From Flavobacterium sp. IB48 (GTDB lineage: Bacteria; Bacteroidota; Bacteroidia; Flavobacteriales; Flavobacteriaceae): a DNA stretch of 64,000 nt. Numbering within the stretch: the first letter of the stretch is position 1; each line of letters opens with the position of its first letter. Below are positions 17,129-25,945 of this stretch, one piece after another. Location of the stretch: contig NZ_JAEFCA010000001.1 in the NCBI RefSeq assembly GCF_016405855.1, positions 35,111-99,110 on the forward strand. The letters are read 5' to 3'. The position numbers were made by a program, and so were the translations under genes. Below the pieces are notes generated by a model. That model was not told the DNA's origin and searched no databases. It saw only the letters and a program-made list of their open reading frames with translations.

Positions 17129-17326
17129 ATGAATACAGAAAATAAGAACCAACCTATTACATTTATTTTTTGGGTCGTAGCCATCATTTTAGGTGTAACC
17201 TTATACAAGCAATTTGATTTTAAGAATCTGAAATTTGAGAATCCGGCAATGGCAGTTATTTATGGTATTGTCTTTTTATTTTCGGTTTACTATATTTTTA
17301 AAAACTCTAAAAAGCAACCAAAGTAA
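17129..17326 (+). CDS. Small two-helix membrane protein
   Basis: This 65-residue protein has two hydrophobic segments (ITFIFWVVAIILGVTLY and AMAVIYGIVFLFSVYYIF) joined by a polar loop and a Lys-rich tail. It is hypothetical, with no motif. It lies 32 bases after the lipoprotein gene and 31 before the next. Confidence 0.6.
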   Translation: MNTENKNQPITFIFWVVAIILGVTLYKQFDFKNLKFENPAMAVIYGIVFLFSVYYIFKNSKKQPK

Positions 17327-17357
17327 ATTGTAAGCTTGAAAAGAAATGCCGTATATT

Positions 17358-17753
17358 ATGAATAAAATACTTTTTTTACTATTACTTTTTACTGCTTTTT
17401 CTTTCGCGCAGGAAACAGATAAAAAGAATAAAATAATCTGGGGATTTGTTTTTGAAGATCATTTACTGCCTGCACAAGTTGAAGTTAGTGTGAAAGGAAC
17501 AGATTTGAAAACGTTTACAGATGCAGATGGCAAATTTAGTATAGAGGCAAAATTAGACGACGTTATAGTTATTTCGCCTTTCGGAGAAAGACCGATTGAA
17601 ATTACAGTAACCGAAAAAAATTGCTACACAGCTCACTTATTCAGAGACACGGGATTGTACTACTATACTAAAAAAGCTGCTAGGATGGTTAAAAAAATAA
17701 GACGCAAAGCAATGCGAAAATACAAACAAGGTTTCTATGATTGCGACGACTAA
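17358..17753 (+). CDS. Secreted protein with carboxypeptidase-D-like regulatory domain
   Basis: I choose the ATG at 17358 (MNKILFLLLLFTAFSFAQET), which gives a clean signal peptide; a second ATG lies at 17346. The 131-residue product has a beta-sandwich of the CarboxypepD_reg type (IIWGFVFEDHLLPAQVEVSV, then LKTFTDADGKFSIEAKLDDVIVIS), common as an N-terminal module in Bacteroidota surface proteins. Here it stands alone with a basic tail (KKIRRKAMRKYKQG). It is probably the last gene of the group starting at 16236. Confidence 0.75.
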   Translation: MNKILFLLLLFTAFSFAQETDKKNKIIWGFVFEDHLLPAQVEVSVKGTDLKTFTDADGKFSIEAKLDDVIVISPFGERPIEITVTEKNCYTAHLFRDTGLYYYTKKAARMVKKIRRKAMRKYKQGFYDCDD

Positions 17754-17795
17754 TAAATAACAAAGCTTTATACAACATTTATATTTGAACCATAA

Positions 17796-17829
17796 AAAAA
17801 GCCTGAGAATGTATATTCTCAGGCTTTTT
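17796..17829. terminator. Rho-independent terminator
   Basis: AAAAAGCCTGAGAAT and its complement form a 15-base-pair stem with a four-base loop and T-run. The same layout, a GCCTG hairpin followed by TAGTGACC, recurs at 19421-19473 beside tRNA-Arg. Confidence 0.85.
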
Positions 17830-17837
17830 AAATTTTA

Positions 17838-17869
17838 TAGTGACCTTGACGGTACAGAATTCGAACCGC
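17838..17869 (-). pseudogene. Relic of a tRNA 3' end
   Basis: TAGTGACC followed by TTGACGG and then ATTCGAACCGC resembles the 3' acceptor and T-arm of the tRNA-Arg at 19466-19539, in the same orientation and at the same distance from a GCCTG hairpin. No anticodon arm or full cloverleaf can be drawn, so it is a fragment. Confidence 0.5.
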
Positions 17870-17909
17870 TTAATGGAAGATTTGAAGATTTTGGTTGATA
17901 TTTAAATGT

Positions 17910-18680
17910 TTAGATTCTACTATTTTCTCTTTCATTTATTTCTTCAATTGCACTTTGGATAAAATATTTCAAATCATTACTTCTTGTTTTTTTAAACTCT
18001 CCTTCCAATGTTTCTAATGACTTTATTGTTCCAGTAGATCTAAGGGTTGCACAAATCATACCTTTAGTGTGCTGATCGCTAGTCTTTAATTTTAGTATTA
18101 AAATTTCTTCTAAATCTTTGTGCTCTGAGTTTTGTAATGCGTCAAGTGCGTCAATCCTATTCTGATATGTTCCATTTAATAGTAATTGTTTAAGATAGTC
18201 AATATTCAGAGTGGCAGGTTTTTTCAACTTTTTAAGCCTGCTTAAAACAGTTGTTATTACTTTTTCTTCGTCAGTTTTTTTAAGTTCTGAAATCAAAAAA
18301 TCAAAAAGTTTATAATCTTTACAGTTTACACATAAACTGCTTAAACATCTTAAAACGTATTGTTTATATTGAAAAAAATCTTTGTCTTTGAGTAATTTTA
18401 TGAGTTCCGGTTTTAAGTTTATATCACTTAATTCATCAGAAATCCTATAAGCATACCAACTAGGAAAATCTTTGCTCTCAAAAGATTGATCTCGTTTCTG
18501 CCTTTTAATTATGTTATTTGAAATAGGTTTGTTATTTTCCATTTCTATAATCAAAGTCTTTAACTCAGAGTTCTTTAATCTAGCTATTAGATTTTCTTTA
18601 TCTTCCTTAACTTTTTCATCTAAACTTTTAAATAGACCAAATAACATACGCTTTTTGATAATATTTCTGATTTTAATCAC
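17910..18680 (-). CDS. HEAT-repeat-like protein of unknown function
   Basis: The 256-residue frame opens with GTG at 18680, one base after the upstream stop; an ATG at 18647 (MLFGLFKSLDEKVKED) is an alternative start. From about residue 95 it shows helical pairs of HEAT type (YVLRCLSSLCVNCKDYKLFD, RIDALDALQNSEHKDLEEIL, GMICATLRSTGTIKSLETLE). HEAT proteins usually bind partners. Together with the SUFU gene it forms a pair, possibly orphan immunity genes. It lies between tRNA-like relics and is more A+T-rich than the flanking core genes. Confidence 0.65.
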   Translation of the reverse strand: MIKIRNIIKKRMLFGLFKSLDEKVKEDKENLIARLKNSELKTLIIEMENNKPISNNIIKRQKRDQSFESKDFPSWYAYRISDELSDINLKPELIKLLKDKDFFQYKQYVLRCLSSLCVNCKDYKLFDFLISELKKTDEEKVITTVLSRLKKLKKPATLNIDYLKQLLLNGTYQNRIDALDALQNSEHKDLEEILILKLKTSDQHTKGMICATLRSTGTIKSLETLEGEFKKTRSNDLKYFIQSAIEEINERENSRI

Positions 18681-19301
18681 TTAAACTAATGAGTTTCTCA
18701 ATGGATTTAAGTAATCCAGTTGTTTCTCTTCAAACAATTCTTCTAATGCCTCACAGCCATACTCAATTTTATAATCTCTTTCTACTTGTGTAATAGGAAT
18801 AAGCCAGTAACAATGAATTATCTTTTCTTCAAATTGAAAAATTTCTAGATTATCTCCGTCAAGATAAGGTAATGAAATAAATGCATGGTCACAAATAGAA
18901 TTGTCAAGCCAAGGCCTTCCAATATTTGAGGTATGATGAATATTAAATGGTGTCAATCTGTGATGAGAAGCATGGACAGTCAATAATTCAACCAAAGAAT
19001 TATCTTGTCTTGGAGAATAAATAACTAACTCAATTAAGTTATCATCCATTAAATCGGCTGACATTCCAACAGTACAATATGTCCACATGTTGTGAATATT
19101 ATTTGGAGCAAATTCTAAAACGAAGAACTCAGGATGGGTTTTCCATGTAGGACCTATTTCCCATTTCATTTTTTTTCCAACAATTCCAAAATAGGAATTG
19201 TAGTGATCGGTTAATTTCGTAGAATAATTCTTTTGCATTAGCTTTTTATAATGAAACAGAGTCAATTTTTGACAAAGTGAACTTAATAACTTTATCTTCA
19301 A
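18681..19301 (-). CDS. Suppressor-of-fused (SUFU) domain protein
   Basis: The product (206 residues from 19301, or 185 from the ATG at 19238) has the bacterial SUFU pattern: WKTHPEFFVLEFAP, then WTYCTVGMSADLM, HASHHRLTPFNIHHTSNIGRPW, DHAFISLPYLDGDNLE and HCYWLIPITQVERDY before YGCEALEELF. In bacteria SUFU domains often serve as immunity proteins in polymorphic toxin loci, which is established for the family; no toxin is seen here, so this would be an orphan. The stop abuts the HEAT gene directly, so both are read together. Confidence 0.78.
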   Translation of the reverse strand: MKIKLLSSLCQKLTLFHYKKLMQKNYSTKLTDHYNSYFGIVGKKMKWEIGPTWKTHPEFFVLEFAPNNIHNMWTYCTVGMSADLMDDNLIELVIYSPRQDNSLVELLTVHASHHRLTPFNIHHTSNIGRPWLDNSICDHAFISLPYLDGDNLEIFQFEEKIIHCYWLIPITQVERDYKIEYGCEALEELFEEKQLDYLNPLRNSLV

Positions 19302-19333
19302 TATGCAAATAATAATGTTGTTCTAGAAATTTG

Positions 19334-19355
19334 GAGACTTGACGGAGTTCGAACC
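19334..19355 (-). pseudogene. Second tRNA 3'-end-like relic
   Basis: GAGACTTGACGGAGTTCGAACC resembles the relic at 17838-17869 (shared TTGACGG and TTCGAACC) and the T-arm of the tRNA-Arg. With the first relic it brackets the HEAT/SUFU pair as imperfect direct repeats. Confidence 0.45.
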
Positions 19356-19420
19356 AAAATTTGCCGTAAACACTGATATTGAAAAAAAATAAAATTTTAG
19401 AAAATAATTTTCGAACCAAA

Positions 19421-19454
19421 AAAAGCCTGCAAAATATACACTTTGCAGGCTTTT
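19421..19454 (-). terminator. Terminator of tRNA-Arg
   Basis: AAAAGCCTGCAAA pairs perfectly with TTTGCAGGCTTTT around a seven- to eight-base loop, just past the 3' end of the minus-strand tRNA. Confidence 0.8.
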
Positions 19455-19465
19455 ATTTTCTGTAG

Positions 19466-19539
19466 TGACCCCGGAGGGGTTCGAACCCCCAACCCTCAGA
19501 GCCGAAATCTGATATTCTATCCAGTTGAACTACGAGGTC
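19466..19539 (-). tRNA. tRNA-Arg, anticodon TCG
   Basis: The minus strand reads GACCTCG at the 5' acceptor, GTTCAACTGGATAGAAT as D-arm, TCAGA-TTTCGGC-TCTGA as anticodon arm (anticodon TCG) and TTCGAAC in the T-loop, closing with CGGGGTC and an A discriminator. All arms pair. CCA is not encoded. Confidence 0.93.
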
Positions 19540-19565
19540 AAAAATATTTAAATTTCATTTTTTTT

Positions 19566-19605
19566 AAATTCCAAATTCCAATATTAAACTTGGAATTTGG
19601 AATTT
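19566..19605. terminator. Hairpin of TTGGAATTT words after yqeY
   Basis: A perfect 16-base-pair stem (AAATTCCAAATTCCAA with its complement) has an eight-base loop and T-runs on both sides, downstream of yqeY. More copies of TTGGAATTT follow to 19650. Confidence 0.65.
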
Positions 19606-19666
19606 TTTTATTGAGTTTTCCAATTTGGAATTTGGAATTTGGAATTTCTTTATTGGAATTTAAAAA

Positions 19667-20116
19667 TTACGAAAGTAATTTTTTCACAATTGTAGAAATG
19701 GTTTTTCCTTCAGCAGTTCCTCCTAATTGAGCAGATGCTAATCCCATTACTTTACCCATTGAAGCAATTCCAGAAGCTCCTGTTTCAGCAATGATTTTTG
19801 CAATTACAGCTTCTACTTCTTCTTCGCTTAATTGAGCAGGTAAAAACTTCTCGATTACAGCAACTTGAGCCAATTCTGGTTCTGCCAAATCTGGACGGTT
19901 TTGTTCTGTAAAGATTCTTGCGCTTTCTTTACGAGTTTTAACCAATCTTTGAAGTAATTTAATCTCTTCATCTTCAGATAAATCTTCTTTTGATCCTGAA
20001 GCTGTTGAAGCCAATAATAATTCTGATTTTACAGCTCTTAAAGCTTCTAAAGCTACTGTATCTTTTGCTTTCATGGCCGTTTTGATTTCGTCCATGATTT
20101 GTGTTTGTAAACTCAT
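19667..20116 (-). CDS. yqeY: GatB/YqeY domain protein
   Basis: The 149-residue product is a typical free-standing YqeY protein: helical N-terminal half (LQTQIMDEIKTAMKAKD, ALEALRAVKSELLLA) and the C-terminal YqeY block IASMGKVMGLASAQLGGTAEGK. YqeY resembles the tail domain of GatB, which contacts tRNA in the amidotransferase, but the role of the free protein is not established. It follows ftsZ, but a strong terminator between them suggests a separate message. Confidence 0.92.
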   Translation of the reverse strand: MSLQTQIMDEIKTAMKAKDTVALEALRAVKSELLLASTASGSKEDLSEDEEIKLLQRLVKTRKESARIFTEQNRPDLAEPELAQVAVIEKFLPAQLSEEEVEAVIAKIIAETGASGIASMGKVMGLASAQLGGTAEGKTISTIVKKLLS

Positions 20117-20169
20117 GTTTATATTTTATTTAAAATAAGCCAAAGCCTATTAATTGATATATTAATTTG

Positions 20170-20196
20170 GCCCTTCGACTTCGCTCAGGGTGACAA
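20170..20196. repeat. Single arm of the dispersed repeat seen at 951-1020
   Basis: CCCTTCGACTTCGCTCAGGG and the bases after it match the reverse complement of 951-975 with a single mismatch in the shared core. There is no second arm here. Confidence 0.7.
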
Positions 20197-20262
20197 TAAG
20201 ATTCACTTTAAAAACCTATTTCGGAAGTCAAATTTTGAAATTCTGTGCGAAGATAAAAAAAA

Positions 20263-20294
20263 TAACCCGAAAATTAAATCCAATTTTCGGGTTA
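20263..20294 (-). terminator. Terminator of the dcw operon after ftsZ
   Basis: TAACCCGAAAATT pairs perfectly with its complement around a six-base loop. On the minus strand it is followed by a run of T (A-run at 20254-20262 on the plus strand). Confidence 0.88.
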
Positions 20295-20315
20295 CCAAAT
20301 ATTATGATTCTAAAA

Positions 20316-22322
20316 TTAATCTACGTTATCGTGCAAAAATGAATTGTTTGAACGTAATTGCAAATCGTTATTACTGTCTGTTCCAACAGAAATTCTAGAA
20401 TTTGTATTGTTAGATTGAGAATTAGATAAATCTATTCCTAATCTTTTGTATGCTGGTTCTTTTTCCAACTCATCAATTCTAGAAACATTGTTATGGAATT
20501 TATAGTTAAACTCTTTTAGTTTCTTTCTTCTTTCTTCAGCTCTTAAACGTAATGTTTCTTCAATAGTCAATTCTAAAGGAGAAACTTCAGAAGTTGTAGA
20601 AATATCAGGCTGACTAGTAAAATCTGGTCTTGGTTTTAATGTGATATTCAATTCCTCTGGAATTGTATCTTCAACTACTTTTTCAACAGGTTTAGAAGCC
20701 AATAAATCATTTTCAACTTCCATATATTCTTCTAGAGAATATTTAATAATTCCGTTATCTGAAACTTCAGTTACAGGAACAAATTGAACTGGATCGTTTA
20801 CTTTAATATCACGAGTTTCATTTGTCAATTCAAACAACACTCTATTATCTTCAACAACTGGCTCTCTTTTTATAGGCTCTTGTTTGAACAAAGGAAGATC
20901 AAAAGAAAAAGTGGTTTGTTCTTCTCTTTCAAATACTCTTTGCTGCTGCACAGGTTGTTGTTGCACTGGCTGCTGCATCATTGGTTGTTGCAATTCTCTT
21001 GCTGCTGGTATTTCAGGAGCAGAAATTGTAAAATCAATATCTGTAATTGGCGAAACAATTTCGAAAGTCACATCCAGATTTTTGATAAACTCAGACATAA
21101 CCACTAACTCTTCCTGATTGATAGCTGGAGCAACAGCCTGAACTGGAGTCGGAGCAAATGTTTCGTCATCATCAATTAAATCAAAAACTACTTTATCTTC
21201 AACTTTTGTTGTTGGAGTATCAACAGTTAAATCGAAAGATGCAAGCGGTTTATTCGTTAGATTATGAACACTTCTTTGCTCATCTTCTAATGTATGAATG
21301 ATTTTCTTTGGTTCTGTATTTACAATTTCATTTTGTTGTTCTACATCAAAACCTGTAGCAATAATAGTTACAGCAATGGCTTCGCCAAGACTTTCGTCTT
21401 CACCAACTCCCATAATAATATTTGCATTGTAACCAGCTTCGTCTTGAATGTGATCGTTGATTTCTCCGATTTCGTCTAGAGTAATCTCATTAGTTCCAGA
21501 AACGATAAGCAACAATACGTTTTTGGCACCCGTAATTTTATTATCATTCAACAATGGAGAATCCAAAGCTGAAACGATAGCATCTTTAGCTCTGTTTTCG
21601 CCTTCAGCTACAGAAGACCCCATAATAGCAGTCCCACTGTTAGCCAAAACAGTTTTCGCGTCACGTAAATCGATATTTTGAGTATAGTGGTGCGTAATTA
21701 CTTCAGCAATACCTCTAGAGGCAGTTGCCAAAACTTCATCCGCTTTAGAGAATCCCGCTTTAAAACCAAGATTTCCGTATACCTCTCTTAATTTATTGTT
21801 GTTGATTACAATTAAAGAATCGACTTGCTTACGCAACTTCTCAATTCCAATAATAGCTTGCTCCTGACGTACTTTCCCTTCAAATTGAAACGGAATCGTC
21901 ACGATACCAACTGTCAATATTTCTCTTTCTTTTGCTAATTGCGCAATTACCGGAGCTGCACCAGTTCCAGTTCCTCCACCCATACCAGCAGTAATAAATA
22001 CCATCTTAGTACCACGGTCCAACATTTTTTCAATGTCTGAAATACTTTCGATTGCTGACTGCTGTCCAACGTCTGGATTTGCTCCTGCTCCTAGCCCTTC
22101 TGTTAGATTAACTCCTAACTGAATCTTATTCGGTACCGAACTATTTTGAAGCGCTTGCGAATCGGTATTACAAACGATAAAATCTACGCCTTTAATACCT
22201 TGTTTAAACATGTGGTTAATTGCGTTACTACCGCCTCCACCTACACCTATTACTTTTATTACATTTGATTGATTTTTTGGTAAATCAAATGAAATACTTC
22301 CAAATTCTGAGTTGCTCATCAT
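20316..22322 (-). CDS. ftsZ: Cell division protein FtsZ with long C-terminal linker
   Basis: FtsZ is the tubulin-like GTPase that forms the division ring. The 668-residue protein has GVGGGGSNA at 27-34, the tubulin signature GGGTGTG at 115-121, and the T7-loop helix region of a normal core up to about residue 330. The rest is a long acidic, Gln- and Pro-rich linker (QQPMMQQPVQQQPVQQQ around 450) of about 300 residues, far longer than the linker in E. coli FtsZ (383 residues in all) but usual for Flavobacteriia. The conserved end peptide probably lies near PAYKRLGIDL. It is the last dcw gene, 77 bases after ftsA. Confidence 0.97.
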   Translation of the reverse strand: MMSNSEFGSISFDLPKNQSNVIKVIGVGGGGSNAINHMFKQGIKGVDFIVCNTDSQALQNSSVPNKIQLGVNLTEGLGAGANPDVGQQSAIESISDIEKMLDRGTKMVFITAGMGGGTGTGAAPVIAQLAKEREILTVGIVTIPFQFEGKVRQEQAIIGIEKLRKQVDSLIVINNNKLREVYGNLGFKAGFSKADEVLATASRGIAEVITHHYTQNIDLRDAKTVLANSGTAIMGSSVAEGENRAKDAIVSALDSPLLNDNKITGAKNVLLLIVSGTNEITLDEIGEINDHIQDEAGYNANIIMGVGEDESLGEAIAVTIIATGFDVEQQNEIVNTEPKKIIHTLEDEQRSVHNLTNKPLASFDLTVDTPTTKVEDKVVFDLIDDDETFAPTPVQAVAPAINQEELVVMSEFIKNLDVTFEIVSPITDIDFTISAPEIPAARELQQPMMQQPVQQQPVQQQRVFEREEQTTFSFDLPLFKQEPIKREPVVEDNRVLFELTNETRDIKVNDPVQFVPVTEVSDNGIIKYSLEEYMEVENDLLASKPVEKVVEDTIPEELNITLKPRPDFTSQPDISTTSEVSPLELTIEETLRLRAEERRKKLKEFNYKFHNNVSRIDELEKEPAYKRLGIDLSNSQSNNTNSRISVGTDSNNDLQLRSNNSFLHDNVD

Positions 22323-22399
22323 CTTTTTGGTTTTTTAATTCTTATTAAGTACATTTTTTACTTCTTGACTTGGGGCAAGAAATAATCCTTCTCTTTTTA

Positions 22400-23806
22400 T
22401 TATTCTGCGTTGTCTAAAAATTCTTTGATTTTGTCGACATATCGATCAAAAAATGATCTTCTTATTTTTGTTTCTGTAGATTCATTTTTAGGAGCCTTCT
22501 GTCTTACAACTTCTTCAGGCTCGTCAATAGTTTCTACTCTTTCAACGTAGTTTTCTTCAACTTCGTATCGCTGCACTGGTGGAGCGGTTCTATAAACAAT
22601 TTTTGGTTGATCTTGCACCATTTCCATTCTAACAGCACTTTGCGAACTGTTTTCGATACTATTCATTACCAATCCTACTGCAGTTGCATACAATGGGCTA
22701 GAAATTTCTTCTCCTGAGTTTCCTGCCAAATGCTCGTTCGGATATCCTATTCTAGTATCCATTCCTGTAATATACTCTACCAACTGTTTGATGTGCTTTA
22801 ATTGTGCACCACCACCTGTTAATACAATTCCGGCGATTAGCTTTTTACGAGGATCTTCATGTCCGTAAGCTTTAATTTCTGCGAAAACTTGTTCTACAAT
22901 TTCCACAACTCTTGCATGGATAATTTTAGATAAGTTTTTAAGCGAAATTTCTTTTGGCTCTCTTCCTCTTAAACCTGGAATCGAAACGATCTCGTTATCT
23001 TTATTTTCACCTGGCCAAGCAGAGCCAAATTTGATTTTTAAAAGTTCAGCTTGTTTTTCGATAATCGAACAGCCTTCTTTGATATCATCTGTAATTACAT
23101 TTCCTCCGAAAGGAATTACAGCTGTATGGCGAATAATACCGTCTTTGAAAATAGCCAAATCTGTTGTTCCACCACCAATATCGATAAGTGCAACACCAGC
23201 TTCTTTTTCTTCCTGACTTAAAACTGCATCAGCAGAAGCTAATGGCTCTAATGTCAAACCAGACAATTCAATTCCTGAACTCTGAATACATCTTCCAACA
23301 TTTCTGATTGAAGATGCCTGTCCAACTACAACATGAAAACTAGATTCTAATCTTCCGCCGTACATACCAATCGGTTCTTTAATCTCAGATTGCCCGTCAA
23401 TTTTAAATTCTTGTGGCAATACGTGAATAATTTCTTCTCCTGGTAACATCGCCAGTTTGTTTACCTGATCAATTAGAAGTTGAATATCATTTTCACCAAT
23501 TACTTCTTCTGGATTATTTCTGCTGATATAGTCAGTATGCTGAATACTTCTGATGTGCTGTCCGGCAATACCCACAACCACATCTTTAATTTTATAACCC
23601 GAATTATTTTCTGCTTCGAGTATCGCTTGCTGTATCGATTGTATCGTCTGCGTAATGTTGTTTACTACTCCTCTGGCAACACCCAAACTTTTGGATTTGC
23701 CAATGCCCAAAATCTCCAACTTACCATATTCATTTTTTTTGCCAATCATGGCAACGATTTTGGTTGTTCCAATATCTAGACCTACTGCAATGTTATCTTT
23801 TTCCAT
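22400..23806 (-). CDS. ftsA: Cell division protein FtsA
   Basis: FtsA is an actin-like ATPase that ties FtsZ filaments to the membrane. The 468-residue protein shows the actin-fold phosphate blocks VGLDIGTTKIVAMIG (8-22), ALIDIGGGTTDLAIFKDG and VLTGGGAQLKHI, and the 1C subdomain between them. A C-terminal amphipathic helix (FFDRYVDKIKEFLDNAE) is the likely membrane anchor. It starts six bases after ftsQ. Confidence 0.97.
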   Translation of the reverse strand: MEKDNIAVGLDIGTTKIVAMIGKKNEYGKLEILGIGKSKSLGVARGVVNNITQTIQSIQQAILEAENNSGYKIKDVVVGIAGQHIRSIQHTDYISRNNPEEVIGENDIQLLIDQVNKLAMLPGEEIIHVLPQEFKIDGQSEIKEPIGMYGGRLESSFHVVVGQASSIRNVGRCIQSSGIELSGLTLEPLASADAVLSQEEKEAGVALIDIGGGTTDLAIFKDGIIRHTAVIPFGGNVITDDIKEGCSIIEKQAELLKIKFGSAWPGENKDNEIVSIPGLRGREPKEISLKNLSKIIHARVVEIVEQVFAEIKAYGHEDPRKKLIAGIVLTGGGAQLKHIKQLVEYITGMDTRIGYPNEHLAGNSGEEISSPLYATAVGLVMNSIENSSQSAVRMEMVQDQPKIVYRTAPPVQRYEVEENYVERVETIDEPEEVVRQKAPKNESTETKIRRSFFDRYVDKIKEFLDNAE

Positions 23807-23812
23807 TTTCTA

Positions 23813-24535
23813 TTATTTAGTGCAAACTACTTGTTCCGTAAACCTAAGGTCAATTTTTTTGTATTTGTATAACGAACTATCTAAAACTGCTTTTTGAAAG
23901 AAGGCTTTATAGTTTCTAAATTTCTTATCAACATTCATCGTTCTTCCGAAATCTATGAAGTAATCATAGTTACGATTAAACATTTTTAAGCTTCCATTCG
24001 GCATAATCTCTATAGCAATGATGTTTTTTCTCAAAAACGCATCGTCATAAATTGTGCGAAATAAAGCTGCTAAATCTTCGTTATTTTTTGCATTAATTGC
24101 CCCTGAAACAAGAGGAACTCTCGCAGTGAAATTGTCTGATAAGGGCATTTTATTACCCTCATAGTCAATATAAAAAGAAGTGGCGCCATCATAAACTCTT
24201 GCTATGGGCGTCTTCTGTTTTACTACTGCTTTTAGAACTCCATCAATACTTACAAAAACATTTGACTTCTCAATCATGTCTTGCGTATCGAGGGTTTTTT
24301 CTATCTTATTCAAATCTACTTCATCTTTTCTAATACTGGAAGCGTCTCTTTTATTTTCTATCAACAATTTATTAACCGTTTCCGGCTTTACAAAAAGCGT
24401 ATTTTCTCCTACAAAAACAACCATCGATTTTTTCAATTTTCGATCGCCATTTCGATGTTGTGCGAAAGAATACAGAAACAAAACCAGTCCGAAAATAAGT
24501 ACTAATCTAATATTTGTCCAATTAAATATTTTCAT
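23813..24535 (-). CDS. ftsQ: Cell division protein FtsQ/DivIB
   Basis: The 240-residue product is the bitopic division protein linking the cytoplasmic ring to septal wall synthesis. It has a short cytoplasmic end, one membrane segment (IRLVLIFGLVLFLYSFA, about 9-25) and a periplasmic part with a POTRA-like region (VFVGENTLFVKPETVNKLL) followed by the FtsQ beta domain (TPIARVYDGATSFYIDYEGN). It overlaps the end of murC by 14 bases. Identity rests on both sequence pattern and its place between murC and ftsA. Confidence 0.9.
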   Translation of the reverse strand: MKIFNWTNIRLVLIFGLVLFLYSFAQHRNGDRKLKKSMVVFVGENTLFVKPETVNKLLIENKRDASSIRKDEVDLNKIEKTLDTQDMIEKSNVFVSIDGVLKAVVKQKTPIARVYDGATSFYIDYEGNKMPLSDNFTARVPLVSGAINAKNNEDLAALFRTIYDDAFLRKNIIAIEIMPNGSLKMFNRNYDYFIDFGRTMNVDKKFRNYKAFFQKAVLDSSLYKYKKIDLRFTEQVVCTK

Positions 24536-25871
24536 TTAAAACCTTTTTAATTGACGGAACCATTTCTCCCAAATCACCAGCTCCAATTGTTACAATAATA
24601 GGTGCATCACTGGCTTTGATTTCACCTAATAAATCTTCTTTTGCAACAATTTTTTTGTTCGAATTTGTCATTTTACCCAAAAGCCACTCAGAAGTCACTC
24701 CTTCCATTGGAAGCTCTCTAGCAGGGTAAATATCCATCAAAAACACTTCATCAAACTGCGATAAGCTTGCCGCAAATCCATCAACAAAATCTCTTGTTCT
24801 ACTAAACAAATGCGGCTGAAAAATTGCCAGAACTTTACGGCCTGGATACAATTCTCTAACTGCTTGATGAACAGCGTTTATTTCTGTTGGATGATGTGCA
24901 TAATCATCAATATATACTAAATTTTCGCTCTTAATCTGATACGAAAAACGTCTTCTAATTCCGTTGAATGAAGCAATGGCTTTTGCAATAGAATCGGTCG
25001 GGGTGCCGAAAGTTTTAGCCATCGCAATAGCCATCAATCCATTCATTAAATTGTGTTTTCCTGGCAATCCGAAACGTAAGTCCTTCATGATTTCTGACGG
25101 CGTTTGCACATCAAAAACATAAGCCCCGTCTTCGATTCGAACGTTATAAGCCTTATATACAGCATCTTCATTTATAGCACATTGAACACCGTCTAAAGGC
25201 AATTCTTTGGTTATAAAAAGATTATTTTTATCTTCTACTTTTGAAGCAAATTCTCTAAATGAAGCCTGAATGGCGTCGCTAGTTCCATAGATATCCAAAT
25301 GATCTGCATCCATAGAAGTCACACAAGCAATATCTGGACGCAAATGCAAAAACGATCTGTCAAATTCGTCTGCTTCTACAACTGTTACTGTTTTTCCGCT
25401 TCCGATTAAATTAGAATTATAATTCTCAACAATTCCTCCTATAAAAGCCGTTACATCAGCACCACTTTGAAACAAAATATGTCCCAAAATACTAGACGTT
25501 GTAGTTTTTCCGTGTGTTCCAGCAACTGCAAAACAGAAAGTATCTCTACTTATAATTCCGAGAACTTCGGCACGTTTTTTAACCTCAAAATGCCTTTCGA
25601 CAAAATAATTCCACTCAGAATGTGTTTTTGGAACCGCTGGTGTGTAAATTACTAACGTATTTTCAACATAATAATCTGTTGGAATCAAATTTATATTATC
25701 TTCAAAATGAATATCTATACCACTTTCAATCAATTCATTAGTTAGCATAGAAGGTGTTTTGTCGTAACCTGAAACCTGTTTTCCAATAAACTTGAAATAA
25801 CGAGCCAGAGCACTCATTCCGATTCCTCCGATACCAATAAAATAAACGTTTTGTATTTGATTTAAATTCAT
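24522..25871 (-). CDS. murC: UDP-N-acetylmuramate--L-alanine ligase
   Basis: MurC adds L-alanine to UDP-MurNAc in the cytoplasm, the first amino-acid step of peptidoglycan precursor synthesis. The 449-residue protein has the Rossmann start YFIGIGGIGMSALA, the ATP P-loop AGTHGKTTTSS, the Mur-ligase block DADHLDIYG and the C-terminal DDYAHHPTEI motif. Length is normal. The ATG is preceded by a 74-base gap after murG that holds repeated GTCTTAA words. Confidence 0.97.
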   Translation of the reverse strand: MNLNQIQNVYFIGIGGIGMSALARYFKFIGKQVSGYDKTPSMLTNELIESGIDIHFEDNINLIPTDYYVENTLVIYTPAVPKTHSEWNYFVERHFEVKKRAEVLGIISRDTFCFAVAGTHGKTTTSSILGHILFQSGADVTAFIGGIVENYNSNLIGSGKTVTVVEADEFDRSFLHLRPDIACVTSMDADHLDIYGTSDAIQASFREFASKVEDKNNLFITKELPLDGVQCAINEDAVYKAYNVRIEDGAYVFDVQTPSEIMKDLRFGLPGKHNLMNGLMAIAMAKTFGTPTDSIAKAIASFNGIRRRFSYQIKSENLVYIDDYAHHPTEINAVHQAVRELYPGRKVLAIFQPHLFSRTRDFVDGFAASLSQFDEVFLMDIYPARELPMEGVTSEWLLGKMTNSNKKIVAKEDLLGEIKASDAPIIVTIGAGDLGEMVPSIKKVLNENI

Positions 25872-25945
25872 AATTGAGTCTTAATGTCTTAAAGTCTAAA
25901 GTTTTTAAAGTCTCTTAACTATATGTCTTCAGCTTTTTAATTTTT

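Noticed and set aside
20784..21681. Plus-strand frames opposite ftsZ, including a Cys-rich one
   Set aside because: They are complements of the Gln-rich linker codons of FtsZ and show no own start signals or family pattern.
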